From positions 56,381,920-56,445,919 of the forward strand of contig NC_087247.1 of assembly GCF_037042905.1 (NCBI RefSeq): a stretch of DNA of 64,000 nucleotides, read 5' to 3'. Position 1 is the first letter of the stretch; the number at the start of each line of letters is the position of its first letter. Position numbers and translations under genes: made by a program. The notes below the pieces were generated by a model that saw only the letters and a list, made by a program, of their open reading frames with translations, was not told the origin of the DNA and did no database searches. Below are positions 12,113 to 23,567 of the stretch, piece by piece. This DNA is from Lytechinus pictus. Taxonomy: Eukaryota; Echinodermata; Echinoidea; Temnopleuroida; Toxopneustidae.

Positions 12113-12940
12113 CTGCATGTATACAAGAGTTGGCAGAAAAATTTTCATGTGAGCAAAATTACATTTTTCCATTGGACTTATAAATATTTAAACATAAATT
12201 GGAACTGAAAAAATGAAATTCATATTTTTAAAAGGAGTAAGGGGAACAAAATAATAATTTCATTTTCAATTTATTCTAAGTTAAAGAAGTAAGGAAATAT
12301 TTTGCACTTAGTCACACAACTTAAAAGGTAAAAGAAAGTAATTGCAGCTGCAGCAAACAATTATTTAATGAGAATGCTTTTAAAATAAAGGTTAATTACC
12401 ACCATAATATCATAGATCTAGATCTGGTACATTTATTTTGACTTATCTTTGTGAAATCATGAAATATTAGCTGAAAACCGATAATTCTGATAACACAAAA
12501 ACGCATTTATATGTGGGACAGTGTATTAATATTTTATGGAATTCCGTGCTTATTTTGCTTATTTCTCAGCAATTATGCATTTTCTTTCACTGTAAATTGG
12601 CACATACAGTATTATCTATGCATACAAACTCTTGGTTGGTCATTTTATTGGATTCTGTTTGAACTCATTTTGAGATCATTACACCAACTCCGGGCACCAA
12701 CTGGTATCTATCTTTAAAAAAAAAAAAAAAGATCCAATTCAAGGCTTATGTCATGACTGGCCATGCATTATGAACCCCAAAATGGTGGCTTGTTATTGCA
12801 CTTTTTCAAATTTGATTCGGTCTGATATCTCTGGTGAACAGAGAGACAATGTCAGGAAATTAGTGTCATTTTACAGCTCCATATAAAGTTTACACCTCTA
12901 TATACATCATAGAATCCTGTTATAATTTATTAGAAATTTA
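12113..12940. other. no feature recognised (presumed GILT upstream intron)
   Basis: AT-rich. No first GILT exon could be found here on the minus strand. Confidence 0.4.
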
Positions 12941-12944
12941 ATTC

Positions 12945-13130
12945 AAGATTTCAAGATTCAAGATTCAGATCAAGATTCTTTTATTGCTCAATGCATAGTA
13001 TACAAAGAAATGTGGATTTCAATGGCTTAACAATAAGTATACACAAAGATGAAAAGTACAATATATCATGACAATATTTATATTGAAATACTTTACATTA
13101 ACAATCAAAATGAAACATCAATAACTGTTT
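12945..13130 (-). mobile_element. LINE 3'-tail fragment
   Basis: Read on the minus strand it ends AATAAAAGAATCTTGATC then repeated AATCTTGA-like heptamers, a terminal-repeat tail typical of CR1-group LINEs. 5'-truncated; no coding part is seen. Confidence 0.45.
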
Positions 13131-14149
13131 GCAATTATTTTAATACTCCTAAAATTCATAATGCATGTGGATGGCGATAAAAGGTCTGTGTGCTACTATA
13201 ATATCCCCCATCCTAGCTATATATGCAGAATTTATCCATCATTAAATTTCAAATGTCGAAGAAATAGTATAGTACTTGTCCAAGACAATGGTGAAAGTAA
13301 GTTAGAGAGGAGAGGAAAACAGAGGAAGAGAAATAAGAAGAAAAAGAAGGAGATCAAAGAAGGGCGAAGAATAAGAAGAATATAACATCGTGTTGAAAAG
13401 AAGATTATTATCATGTTACATGTGAATTGTAAATTCAGAATATTAAAGCCTTAAACATGACAGACAAGTGTGGGGTGGACACAGCTCAGAACGGTTAAAC
13501 CTGTAACATTCATTGAAGGGGTGAGAACTATCTGCCATTATTATGGTCCAGACTTTGGTTAGTAGGCGTTCTTTGTAAAGTGCCTGGACTGGGGACAGCT
13601 CTATAGACTATTCCTATCACCCTTTGTGCAACTCGACTCGTCGAGTGCGATCTATTCTGCGTTTTGATTTAAATTAAAAGGTGATAAAATCTCCAAGGTC
13701 AGCCAGGTTTGGATATTCTACATTTTCATTAATATTAAAATTCCCTTGATGAAATGAATGCTAATATTGTATATCAATGAAAATAGTGAAAAATTAAACA
13801 TGTTTAAAAACAATTTTGCTGCACTCAAACAAATTTGTAAATCAAAATTTTTCAAATAAAGACATGCGACATTAGGCATACTAAAAGCAATAATGTCCCA
13901 CTCGCTTTCAGTTGAGTGGTACTTGTGGTAATTGGTTGACTTCAGTCTGACCGAGTGTAAAGAAAATTCTGGTCCAACCATATCTCTATGGGTTCAACTT
14001 ACCCCCGCCCCGGCCAGCGCCCCTAGCTGATAGCTCGGACTTACCTAGACAGCTGGCAGCCGTCTGTTTTCGAGGAGTTTTTGAACATTTTTTAAAATGT
14101 CTCCTCATACAATGATGGTTCGCGATCGTGCAGCCGCAATTAGGAGGTT
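13131..14149. other. no gene recognised
   Basis: Contains a purine-rich run (13310-13385, GAA/AGA repeats). The minus strand from 13980 reads a short ORF without known motifs. No support for a GILT first exon. Confidence 0.35.
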
Positions 14150-14388
14150 AACAATGCAAAATCCTAATTACAAAATCCCCCGACGGGGCTCATCGGCTTC
14201 GGCTTCTTTTTTCTAAACGTAAAATAGCTATTATTGCCATCACTGAAACATGGTTAAACTCATCTATAAATGATGAAGAAGTATGTATAGATGGATACTG
14301 TATATTACGTAACGATCGTGAATGTGGGCTAGGTGGTGGTGTTTGTCTCTACATAAGAAACGACATTGCATTTAATATAAGAGAAGAC

Positions 14389-16539
14389 TTGACTTCAAGA
14401 AATATTGAATCATTGTGGATCGATATTCTATTGCCTCGGACAAAGCCCATTACACTGGGTGCTCTTTACAGACCCCCTAAAGATAATAATTTCATTGAAT
14501 CACTCTCTGACACTTTAGAAAAATTTAAAAAAGATGATGAGATTATAGTCTTAGGGGACATGAATATTTGCCTTTCGAAAAAGTCTCCTTTATCCCAGAA
14601 ATATGAGAATACACTTAATCTAAGTGGTTTAAGCCAACTTGTAAAGCTGCCCACACGTACAACTCAGACATCTTCCTCCCTGATAGATCACATAGTATGT
14701 AGTAAAGTAGAGCATATTAGTCAAAGTGGTGTTATTGACCTAGGTATAATTGATCATTTATCAATTTATTGTTCAAGAAAGATTGTTAGGCCCATATTTG
14801 GGCACCACAGAACTGTATCCATCAGGAGATTAAAAGGTTATAATGTAGATAATTTCAACTTAAAGTTATCCCGATCAGACTGGTCAAAGGTAACTGAATG
14901 TAACAATGTAAATATGGCTTGGGCAAATTTTAAATCTATATTCTTATCAATTATAGATATGAGCGCACCTCTGAAAGAAGTAAGAATTAAGCAATCAACT
15001 GAAAAATGGATGAACCATGAAATTATTGTTTTAATTAAAGAGAGAAATGTAGCTTACAAAAATATGAAAAGGAACATTGGCAATTTAGACATTGAAAGAA
15101 AATACAAAGTTTTAAGGAATTTAGTTCAAAGGAAGGTAAGAAGTGCCAAAAACGAATATTTTCAAGAAAAAATCGAAGAAAACAAACATGACTCTAGAAG
15201 ATTGTGGAAGAATTTGAAAGGTTTAGGTATAAAAAGTAAAGGGAAATCTGATCAAAAAACGGTTATTAATGTGCAAGGTGAATTAAGTCATGATAAGGCT
15301 AAAATTGCAAATGAGTTTAATTGTTATTTTACGACTGTGGCCGACAAGCTAGTTTGTAAATTACCAGTAAATACAAACAAATTTCATGCAGAAAGTGACC
15401 AATTTCAAAAGTTTTATGAAGAAAAGGGTATTTCAAAAGGTAGTTTTCATTTTTCCCCTGTTACAGAAAAATTTGTTTTAGATGAACTAAATAGGTTGAA
15501 AATATCAAAAAGTACTGGTCTAGATATGATACCTGCAAGATTTTTTAAAGATGGGGCAAGAAATTTGTACAAACCTTTGAATTATGTTATTAATTTATCT
15601 CTTATGTCTTCTACCTTTCCTGATGATATGAAATTTGCAAAAGTTACCCCGCTACATAAAAAGAAAGACAAAACTGACGTTAGTAATTATAGGCCTATAA
15701 GTGTATTAAGTGTAGTGTCGAAAATCTTGGAAAAATCTGTTCATGCTCAAGTGGAGAAATACTTTCAAGAAACCAAGCTAATATATAAATTTCAGTCCGG
15801 CTTTCGTAACGGATATTCCACTGAAACTTGTTTAATACATTTAACAGATTTTATCAGGAACAAAATTTCACATGGGCGCATGGTTGGAATGGTTCTCCTA
15901 GACTTACAAAAAGCCTTTGATACTGTAAATCATAACATACTTTTAAAGAAATTAGAAGTGATGGGTTTAGACTCTGCATGTGTGACATGGTTTAGATCAT
16001 ATTTATCTAACCGTCATCAAGTAGTTACCATGCAGACGGTTCTTTCTGATTCACTGCCTATTAAATGCGGAGTCCCTCAAGGAAGCATTTTAGGCCCCAT
16101 TCTTTTTATGTCTTACATCAATGATATGTGTACTTGTATTAACGAATCTAAATTAATTTTATATGCTGATGATAGTGTCTTGCTATATTCAGATACAAAT
16201 CCCAAGATAATTGATAAAACACTTAGTGCAGATTTGGCAAATTGCATTGAATGGATGTCTGACAACAAGCTTAGTTTACACGTTGGGAAAACAGAAAGCA
16301 TTTTATTTTGTTCAAAACGAAAGTTAAGATATACACACGATTTCAAGGTTTCATATAATAATCAGGTAATTGACAGAAAAGATTCTGTGAAATATTTGGG
16401 AATTAATTTAACATGTAACCTATCATGGACGGGTTTGGTAGACTCAATCGTCAAAAAGGCAAATTCACGCTTAAAATTTGTGTATAGATATCAAACCTGT
16501 TTGAATATGAAGTCTAGACGTATTTTATGCTTTGCTTAA
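14389..16539 (+). pseudogene. LINE ORF2 (endonuclease remnant + reverse transcriptase), broken
   Basis: 716 codons from an in-frame TTG; the true frame is open further upstream to about 14156. RT motifs by position: FRNGYS/TETCLIH near 15800-15840, QKAFDTVNH near 15908, GVPQGS near 16069, YADD near 16162. Ends at an internal TAA. Clade within the jockey/CR1 group is uncertain. Confidence 0.85.
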
Positions 16540-16707
16540 ATACAATGTCTATTCGACTATGCTAATGCGGCTTGGTACGGTAGTCTGGGTGTTACGGATA
16601 AGAAAAAGCTAAGAATAATTCAAAATAAAATTGTGAGATACATAAATGTCTTAGGACCAAGAGCACATGTCGGATGTAATGAACTTGAAAAGGCAGGATT
16701 ACTTCAT

Positions 16708-16854
16708 CAGGGGCCGCGGAACGGTTTTCAAAGTGGGGGGGCTGACCATGCAAAAAATCACAATCCTATGGTCATTTTTACGTTTTTGTACACGGTTTTG
16801 GAAAAAAGTGGGGGGGCTGAAGCCCCCCCCCCCCCCCCGGTTCCGCGGCCCCTG
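16708..16854. mobile_element. 147-bp MITE with 15-bp inverted ends, inserted in the LINE
   Basis: Ends CAGGGGCCGCGGAAC / GTTCCGCGGCCCCTG, flanked by 5-bp duplication TTCAT (16703-16707 and 16855-16859). Removing it and one TTCAT restores the LINE reading through ...GLLHVDHRSQQ. Internal G and C runs and two TGGGGGGGCTGA motifs. hAT-like ends; the 5-bp duplication is shorter than the usual 8 bp. Confidence 0.9.
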
Positions 16855-17524
16855 TTCATGTAGATCACAGATCACAACAATTAGTATTACACTATTTATT
16901 TACACTACGTGCATAAAATATTCTATTCGGATACATTAGATCATTATATAGCAAATAATTTCACCCGTGTATCAAATATCCATAGGTACGATACTCAAAA
17001 TAGTAATTTTAATCTTATATTACCAAAACGTGAAGGACATATAGGGAATACTTTTTATTTTAATGGCATCCAATCTTGGAATGCTCTTCCTAACCAAGTA
17101 AAAGCAGTTAAAATATTTTCTCAATTATGTGCATTAAAGAAGCACCTAAAACTGGAAGCTACTCGAGAGCATTATTACCAGTAAAAATCACACATTTTGT
17201 ACAGTTGGTTTCTAGTATTGTAGATAATGTAGGGTAAGTTAAAATATAATCTTGTTTCATATATTAGGAAGATTGTTGTTTGCTTCAGATGTTTGCATAT
17301 TATTTGACTGATGGATATGTATGTATTTTATTATTTTTTTTCTCCATATTCCAGTACTTGCCGTAGTTTATACTTTTTGTTACAATATGTTAATGTTTTA
17401 TACTAACTATAGGACCCCATTGGAAAAAAGCCTTTCGGCTGTCATGGGCTATCCTGTCAAGGTATTCTTCAATTTCATTGTAATCTCCTGTGATATTCTT
17501 GACGAATAAAATCAATCAATCAAT

Positions 17525-17759
17525 CGATTTTTGTCTTTATTTCATAAAAATACATCAACTTAAAAGAACTGGACCAAAATAAAGATTATTCTGTTTTGGC
17601 GTGAAATGCACCAAAACGGGAAAAAATAAACTAAAGAAAAAAAAAAAGTGACCTAGATCTACTTCGGCTGTCACGCAACTCCCACTTCCCTGGTTTATCC
17701 GAACTAATATACATAAACATATGGCCATTGAGTCCCTGTACAGATCGAGTTAGAACTTC
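17525..17759. other. no feature recognised
   Basis: AT-rich spacer between the LINE tail and the compound fold-back, with an A run. Confidence 0.4.
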
Positions 17760-18128
17760 GGTCTCTGTATTTGGTGAGTGGAGCCAACAGAGTTTAGCGG
17801 AACATCCAAGTCAGTAAAACATTAACAGAGACCGAAGCTAGTCTTGAGGACTCCATGATGATGTTTTTTAAAAATATTTTGACATATACTTCTTCATCAT
17901 GGAGTCTTGACACTCTTCCCATAGACGCATAAGACTATAGACTGACCAAAACAAAGATGGATTTCCCTAGGAAATCCATCTTTTAAGATAAAAATCACGT
18001 AAATGGTGATTTTATTTATTTTTACACCTTCCTACACCTAATGCGTATGAAGGTTTCAAAAATTGGTTAATGAAAATGTTAAGAAATTGAAGGTGAAATA
18101 TGAATAATTATTATTTACGTATTGAATT

Positions 18129-18320
18129 TTAGTATTTGTTAATAATAATTTTATCTATAAATTGTTCTTCAAAACGGCATTTTGTAACATTGTTAATCGT
18201 AGCTACGTCATAACGAAGCGGTTCAAGGGTCAGACCTGAATAGACAGGAATAACCAACGTTTCTGGGGATTTCCTTAACAATTCTGACATTTCATCATAA
18301 TCCCCATTCACCCAATTCAT
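18129..18320 (-). other. ORF of unknown meaning inside FB3
   Basis: 63 codons including SELLRKSPETLVIPVYSGLT and LEPLRYDVATINN, unusually protein-like for this AT-rich region. The inverted copy at 18935-19090 retains only ...NKSPETTVIPV before a stop. It could be a captured exon fragment or chance; no family recognised. Confidence 0.2.
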
Positions 18321-18563
18321 ATGTATTGGTGAGTGGAGCCAACGTAGTTCAACGGAACAACCAAAATACAGAGACTGAAGCTTTTGGTCTAAGACCTGAA
18401 TAGCCTAGTATTGTATTGTGTTGACAAAACGGATTGAGGGATCTACACGAGATCGGTCTGGTAAGAAACCTTCAATTTTTTACATTTTCATTAACGAATT
18501 TTTGAAACCTTGGCTTCATACGCATTACTACTTTTTACTAGGCATAGCATGTTGGTGCGTAGG

Positions 18564-18695
18564 TACCTCGAGCGAAGTTCGTGCAGGCTCCACTCCACTT
18601 CACTACCGCTACACTACGCTCCACCTTCGGGTAGGTGGAGCGTAGTGTAGCGGTAGTGAAGTGGAGTGGAGCCTGCACGAACTTCGCTCGAGGTA
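18564..18695. mobile_element. perfect 132-bp hairpin element with 9-bp target duplication
   Basis: 63-bp arms (18564-18626, 18633-18695) are identical reverse complements with a 6-nt loop TCGGGT. Ends TACCTCGAGCG / CGCTCGAGGTA. Direct repeat GTGCGTAGG at 18555-18563 and 18696-18704. A 9-bp duplication is typical of Mutator-like elements. Confidence 0.9.
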
Positions 18696-19105
18696 GTGCG
18701 TAGGAAGGTGTAAAAATAAATAAAATCACCACCATTAACGTGATTTTTATCTTAAAAGATGGATTTACTAGGGAAATCCATCTTTGTTTTGGTCAGTCTC
18801 TTATGCATCTATGGGAAGAGTGTCAAGACTCCATGATGAAGAAGTATATGTCAAAATATCTATTAAAAAAAACATCATCATGGAGTCCTCAACTCTCAAG
18901 ACTAGTCGGCCGAAGCTATTTTGGTCTAACTTAGGACTAGGTAGACCAAAAGCTTTAGTCTCTGTATTTTGGTTGTTCCGCTGAACTGCGTTGGCTCACT
19001 CACCAATACATAAATGGGGATTATTTATAGTAAAATGTGAGAAATTGTTGAATAAATCTCCAGAAACGACGGTTATTCCTGTCTAACTTAGTTAGGTTAG
19101 GACTA

Positions 19106-19550
19106 ACCCAGAGAGCTCCCGCCCGCGCAGCGGGCGGGAGCCCAGAAGCTTACCGTGTATTTGACCATTGTCACCGGACTAGCATGACTAGGGTGATTTA
19201 TGGTCTAAATATTTCTCCAAATGAATTGTGAAAACAGAAAGTATACAATTACCACGATTATATGGATGAAGGTCTAACGAGTGGCAGTTTCCTGACATCT
19301 GGGCACAGACTGGAACCTCAAAAAAACGAAAAGTTCTCTCCTCTACCCCAGTCTCGATCGGCCATTTTGTTACGATTTTTAACAAAAATGGCCGATCGAA
19401 ACGGGGGTAGAAGGAGATAACTTTTCGTTTTTTTGAGGTTCCAGTCTGTGAAATATTTAGACCATAAATCACCCTTGTCCGGTGACAATGGTCAAATACA
19501 CGGTAAGCTTCTGGGCTCCCGCCCGCGCAGCGGGCGGGAGCTCTCTGGGT
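19106..19550. mobile_element. 445-bp inverted-repeat element with GC hairpins
   Basis: About 110-bp near-perfect inverted ends beginning ACCCAGAGAGCTCCCGCC; each end holds a self-complementary GCTCCCGCCCGCG...CGCGGGCGGGAGC-type palindrome (19115-19141, 19515-19541). The centre (19306-19445) is a second inverted repeat around aacaaaaatggccgatcg. Flanking direct repeat TAGGTTAGGACTA (19093-19105, 19551-19563); 9 to 13 bp depending on where the end is drawn. Confidence 0.85.
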
Positions 19551-19563
19551 TAGGTTAGGACTA

Positions 19564-19956
19564 GACTTACCCCACACTTTTCAGAAATTTCTGGTGAGCT
19601 GCACCATAGATCTGGGGAGAACCCGCATCCAAGGACTAATAAAGGTGTTCCAAATATCAATAAAATAGAGATACAATTTCTGAATAACATTTTGATACGT
19701 AATTATCTCGACTTTCTCCTTGATCAGGCTATATACTCGACCGGTATATGGATGCGATGGATGCGAACTGCAGAATGACTCGACCGTACTCTTGACTCAT
19801 GCGACCAAGGAACAAAACAAGAGAGATCACATGATCTTGAATGCAATCATGTGACATACGGTAACTATAATTATAATAACGTCTTTGGCTTTGCTACAGC
19901 TAGTCTCAGTCACCACACCCTGATACGCAGAGAACTATTCTGCAGATAATACAGAC
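19564..19956. other. no feature recognised
   Basis: Unique-looking spacer, somewhat richer in CpG than its surroundings. Confidence 0.35.
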
Positions 19957-21645
19957 CAGGGGCGGCGATCCTGGGGGAAACAGGGTGGGGGGGGCACAGT
20001 GCCCCCACTTTTTGAAGCATTGAAAAAGTGTGCCCTTGTTACACAAGAACAATGCCCCCTCACGATCGAACGTGTAGCTGTGCCCAAAGAATTCACCCGA
20101 GGATCGAGGACCCATATATAGGTGTTATTGTACCCTTTCTCGTGTAAGTGCCAATTTGTATTTAAAAAAATGCCCCTCTCAAACCTGTTCTGTGCCCCTT
20201 TCAGCTGGGAAGTACCCATTTTATGTGTTAGCAAGTGCCATATCTTGTATCAAAGCCCCTTTTCCCCCCTTTTCCAAGAAAAGTGCCCCTATACAATTAA
20301 CGAACGCCTCTGTGCCCTTCTATAGAGCCCCATTTTATATGTGAACGAGTGGCCCCTTGCCTCCTTGTAAGTGCCCTTTCTCGAATCAGTGCCCCTTTTT
20401 CTTTTTACACAGCGGCCCTCATGAACTTGTTCTGTGCCCCTCTCACCTGAACCGGTTTTTAATTATCTGTTAACGAGTGCCCCTTTGCCTTTTCATGCCT
20501 AGCTGTTCTTCGTATAATTGTCCTTAAAAACCACTATTTTCGTGCCCGATGAGCCGAGCGACCGGTTTCATTATTAATACCACTCGCTTCTTTCTGCAAG
20601 TGCATCTGTTAATCGCATCCCTTTCAAAATATGACTTTCCCCTTTCGCTACTACTTTTTCTTTTGATAATGTCCCTTTTAACCTCTAATTAAATGCCCTA
20701 TTTAAATATGCCCTTATTTATTTTTGATAAATGCCCCTTTTCTTTTCTATTTATTCAAAATTTTCAGTCTGTTAATGTTTTGACCCGGGTGTTTTGATCG
20801 CGTTCCTTTTCCTTTGGAATAGAAGTTCCTATATTATATGATTCTGGAAAAACACGTTTTAAATTGACGAATTATCTCAAGCAATACGAGGCGCTGTTGA
20901 TATTCCATAAAATACAGCTGCGCAGAGGAAAATGTAAACGTGTTCAATTACAGCATCATTGCACTGGCGTACAGATGAGGGCCTGGGGGCTCTTGCCCCC
21001 CCCCCCAAAAAAAAAATAAATAAATAAATCACGACCAACAAAACAAAAAAAAAAGGAAAGAGAGAAGGATGAAATATGGTTTTGTTTTGTTATGTTATAT
21101 ACCGAGGTTCACCTGACTGCTAAGAAAGCACGAATGCCTGTGAGCAAGCAATCAGGGGACCAACGGCTTAAGGTCCTCTCCGAGGGACCTGGTAATGAGG
21201 ATAAATGCCTTACCAAAGGGCACTAGCGCACCACTTGGGAATCGAACCCGCACCGGAATCCAAAACCCCCGCTTTACCGACTGAGCTATGTTTTCTGAAT
21301 ATTATGTCAAAATCTATCACAAAATTTGATGTTTGTAATAAAAATGTGGAAACTTCTGCTCGCTCATAATTTTTTTAATAGAAATTTTACGCGATAAGTC
21401 ATTATCTAGCCCTCATTTAGCCCCCTCAAAAGTTTTGGCTCATTACGCTACTGCATCATCGGAAGGAACAAGAAAACAATATTCTCATTTATATGTTATT
21501 ACTTATGAATAAAAAAAAACTTGTAAGAATAATCCTACGTGCCTTAAGTTTCATGAGTCCTTTTAAAAGAGTGCCCTTTTTGAAAGAAAAGGTACCCCTT
21601 CCCCAGTGCCCCCCTCCCACTTTCAACTTTGCTCCGCCGCCCCTG
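19957..21645. mobile_element. hAT-like non-autonomous element D
   Basis: Ends CAGGGGCGGCG / CGCCGCCCCTG; flanks ATACAGAC (19949-19956) and ATACAGGC (21646-21653), an 8-bp duplication with one mismatch. The interior has many degenerate GTGCCCCTTT motifs (19990-20760 and 21560-21615), and a SINE on the minus strand. No transposase. Confidence 0.85.
21076..21292 (-). mobile_element. tRNA-derived SINE
   Basis: Minus strand: A box TAGCTCAGTCGG (21277-21288) and B box GGTTCGATTCC (21238-21248), then a 150-bp body ending in a TTTTGTTTTG-type region. Inside element D. Confidence 0.8.
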
Positions 21646-22131
21646 ATACAGGCCATGGTTTGATTGATTTTACTCAACAAACTTATATGTTTCAAGACAA
21701 ATATAACTTCCAAACTGTTGTAACCAAGGGCGGTGGAACGTATTTTCGTTGGGGGGGGGAGGGGGGAGGCAAAAAGGGCACTTACATGTCAAAATGGGCA
21801 TTTTTTAATGGTGCAAACGGATATTTTCACCATGAGATCATCATCTGCGTGAAGTAGTTGTGTGTTTTGGAGCAAGCCTTTTTGAAGTGATCTATCAATG
21901 ATATTTATACATCATGCAGTTCAGTTCAGTTCAATTCATTTTAGTCCGGCAGCCCAGGAGGTTTATTCAACCGAAAGCCGGACAAGCAAATGACCCCATA
22001 GCTGGATGGCATGGACCCTGAAGCACTGGCGTAAATCCGTGTTGATGGGGGGGGGGGATGACTGAAATATTTTGGCTTTTTTTTTGCAATCATGTTTTTA
22101 GATATGCAAGGAATTGTCATTGATATGTCCA

Positions 22132-23567
22132 CAGTGGCGTACCGTGGGTCACGGCATTGGGGAGGGGGGCACCAGCAAAATGTTTGAATCACTGAGTGAG
22201 CGCGCTCAGTTGCCAGTTATACTGACCTAATAGAGACATTTTCTGGACAATGTCATTAAACGGATATGCATCTCACTGATCAAATAATGCGAGCGCGAAG
22301 CGCGAGCTGAATTTTTTTATATTCACACCTAAAAACAGACATTATAATCAAATTTGTGTTAACTATGATAGGTACCTGTCTCGCTAAACAATACGAGCGC
22401 GTAGCGCGAGCTGAAGTTTTCGTATATTTTGACCCCAAACAGCGAGATTTTGAGGAATATATTTTAGGAATCCATTAAGAGTATGCATATCTCACCATAG
22501 TCATCTAATGCGAGTGCCAAGCGCTTGCTGGTTTATAAGAATTACATCTGAACACACAAAACGAAACACTTTTGTAGTCATTGCAATCATGATTATCATA
22601 TGCATCTTACTAATCAAATATTGCGAGCGCGAAGCGCGAGCTGAAAATCATAGATAATTCAGACCTGAAGTGGGGCATTCTAAGGTTTCTTTGTAGGAAT
22701 TAACTAGGACCATACGTATTTTAATATCCAAATGATGCGAGCGCGAAGCGCGAGCTGAAAATTTTTGATATTCAGATCAGAAAAAGGGAAATTTTAAGGA
22801 CTGATTTTAGGAATTCATGAAGAGCAGACATATCTCACCAATCCACTAATGCGAACGTAATCACGGACAGGAAATGTTTCATATATACAAAGACCTTAAC
22901 ATGGGGCAATCACTTTTTGAGTCATGAAAAAAGAAGCATATGTCACTACATAAAACAATGATAACTCAAGTGCTAGGAAATATATTGGTTTATATTGACT
23001 TGAAAACGGGATGTTTCAGTCCAACAGGATTATATATCTCGTTAACAGACAATGCAAGCACCATGCAGGAAAAATGAATCCGTAGGCCCTGGGCAAATTA
23101 TGTTTCATGAAGTTATGATAAAAATGTTTCTTATGTAATATAACATTATAATGAATAACATTGTCTTCTTTCCCACTATACACAGAGGGTCGTGGGTTCG
23201 AATCCCAGCCGTGGCGTAATTTCCTTCAGCAAGAAATTCATCCACATTGTGCTGCACTCAACCCAGGTGAGGTGAATGGGTACCTGGCAGGAATTGATTC
23301 CTTGAAATGCGTGTGCACTGTAATCTTAGTAATTACGGTTGCCAAGCTACAGCTGGGGTAATTATATCCAAGTCCTTTGGAAGCGCATAGAGACATTATT
23401 CATAATGTGATATGCGCTATACAAGAACTGTTTATTATTATTACGCTTCTCTTCCTTTCTCCCTCCTTTCTCCTTTTCCCATTTTCCCCGGGTTTTTTTG
23501 TCAGCCGATGGGGGGGGGGGGGGGGGGGGGGCACGTGCCCCCCATGCCCCCCGTAGTTACGCCACTG
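22132..23567. mobile_element. hAT-like element C inside element B
   Basis: Ends CAGTGGCGTA / TACGCCACTG with perfect 8-bp duplication TATGTCCA (22124-22131, 23568-23575). 1436 bp. The left half is an array of about 110-bp units with the GCGAGCGCGAAGCGCGAGC core (22285-22760); the right half holds a SINE and a G20-type run near 23511-23531. Confidence 0.95.
23184..23433 (+). mobile_element. SINE with LINE-like 3' hairpin tail (innermost of nest)
   Basis: B box GGTTCGAATCC at 23195-23205; the A-box side is truncated. The body includes CACCCAGGTGAGGTGAATGG-like phrases. The 3' tail forms a hairpin with stem GCGCATA (23383-23389) / TATGCGC (23411-23417) and ends in TTATTATTATTA. The same tail is on the LINE at 43498. 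Confidence 0.85.

Larger units (their letters stand above)
14150..17524 (+). mobile_element. decayed non-LTR retrotransposon (jockey/CR1 group)
   Basis: Encodes the end of an AP-endonuclease domain (ITETWL...GDMNICLS...LIDHIVCS...DHLSIYC) and a full reverse transcriptase (SNYRPISVLS, LLDLQKAFDTVNH, CGVPQGSILGPILF, YADDSVLL, KYLGINL). The frame is open from about 14156, so the 5' part is truncated. The main ORF stops at TAA 16537-16539, an in-frame nonsense change, as coding similarity goes on in the same frame. A 147-bp MITE interrupts it at 16708, and a frameshift near 16910 precedes the C-terminal FNGIQSWNALPNQVK segment ending at 17184. The 3' end is marked by AATAAAATCAATCAATCAATC-like tetranucleotide repeats at 17505-17524. 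It is a pseudogene copy. Confidence 0.88.
17760..19010. mobile_element. compound fold-back element FB3
   Basis: Left arm 17764-18095 is the imperfect reverse complement of 18460-18540 plus 18705-19005: shared aagatggatttcc, tcatcatggagtc and ggtgagtgagcc-like phrases, with tgcgtatgaaggtttc paired to gaaacc...cttcatacgca. A further segment (18205-18400) is an inverted copy of 18935-19090. A perfect hairpin element is inserted at 18564. Confidence 0.75.

Noticed and set aside
13718..13981. 87-codon minus-strand ORF as GILT first exon
   Set aside because: Lacks a signal peptide and the cysteine pattern expected for the GILT N-terminus.
22285..22760. CRISPR-like array
   Set aside because: Spaced conserved cores look array-like, but this is a eukaryotic transposon with imperfect repeats and related, non-unique spacers.
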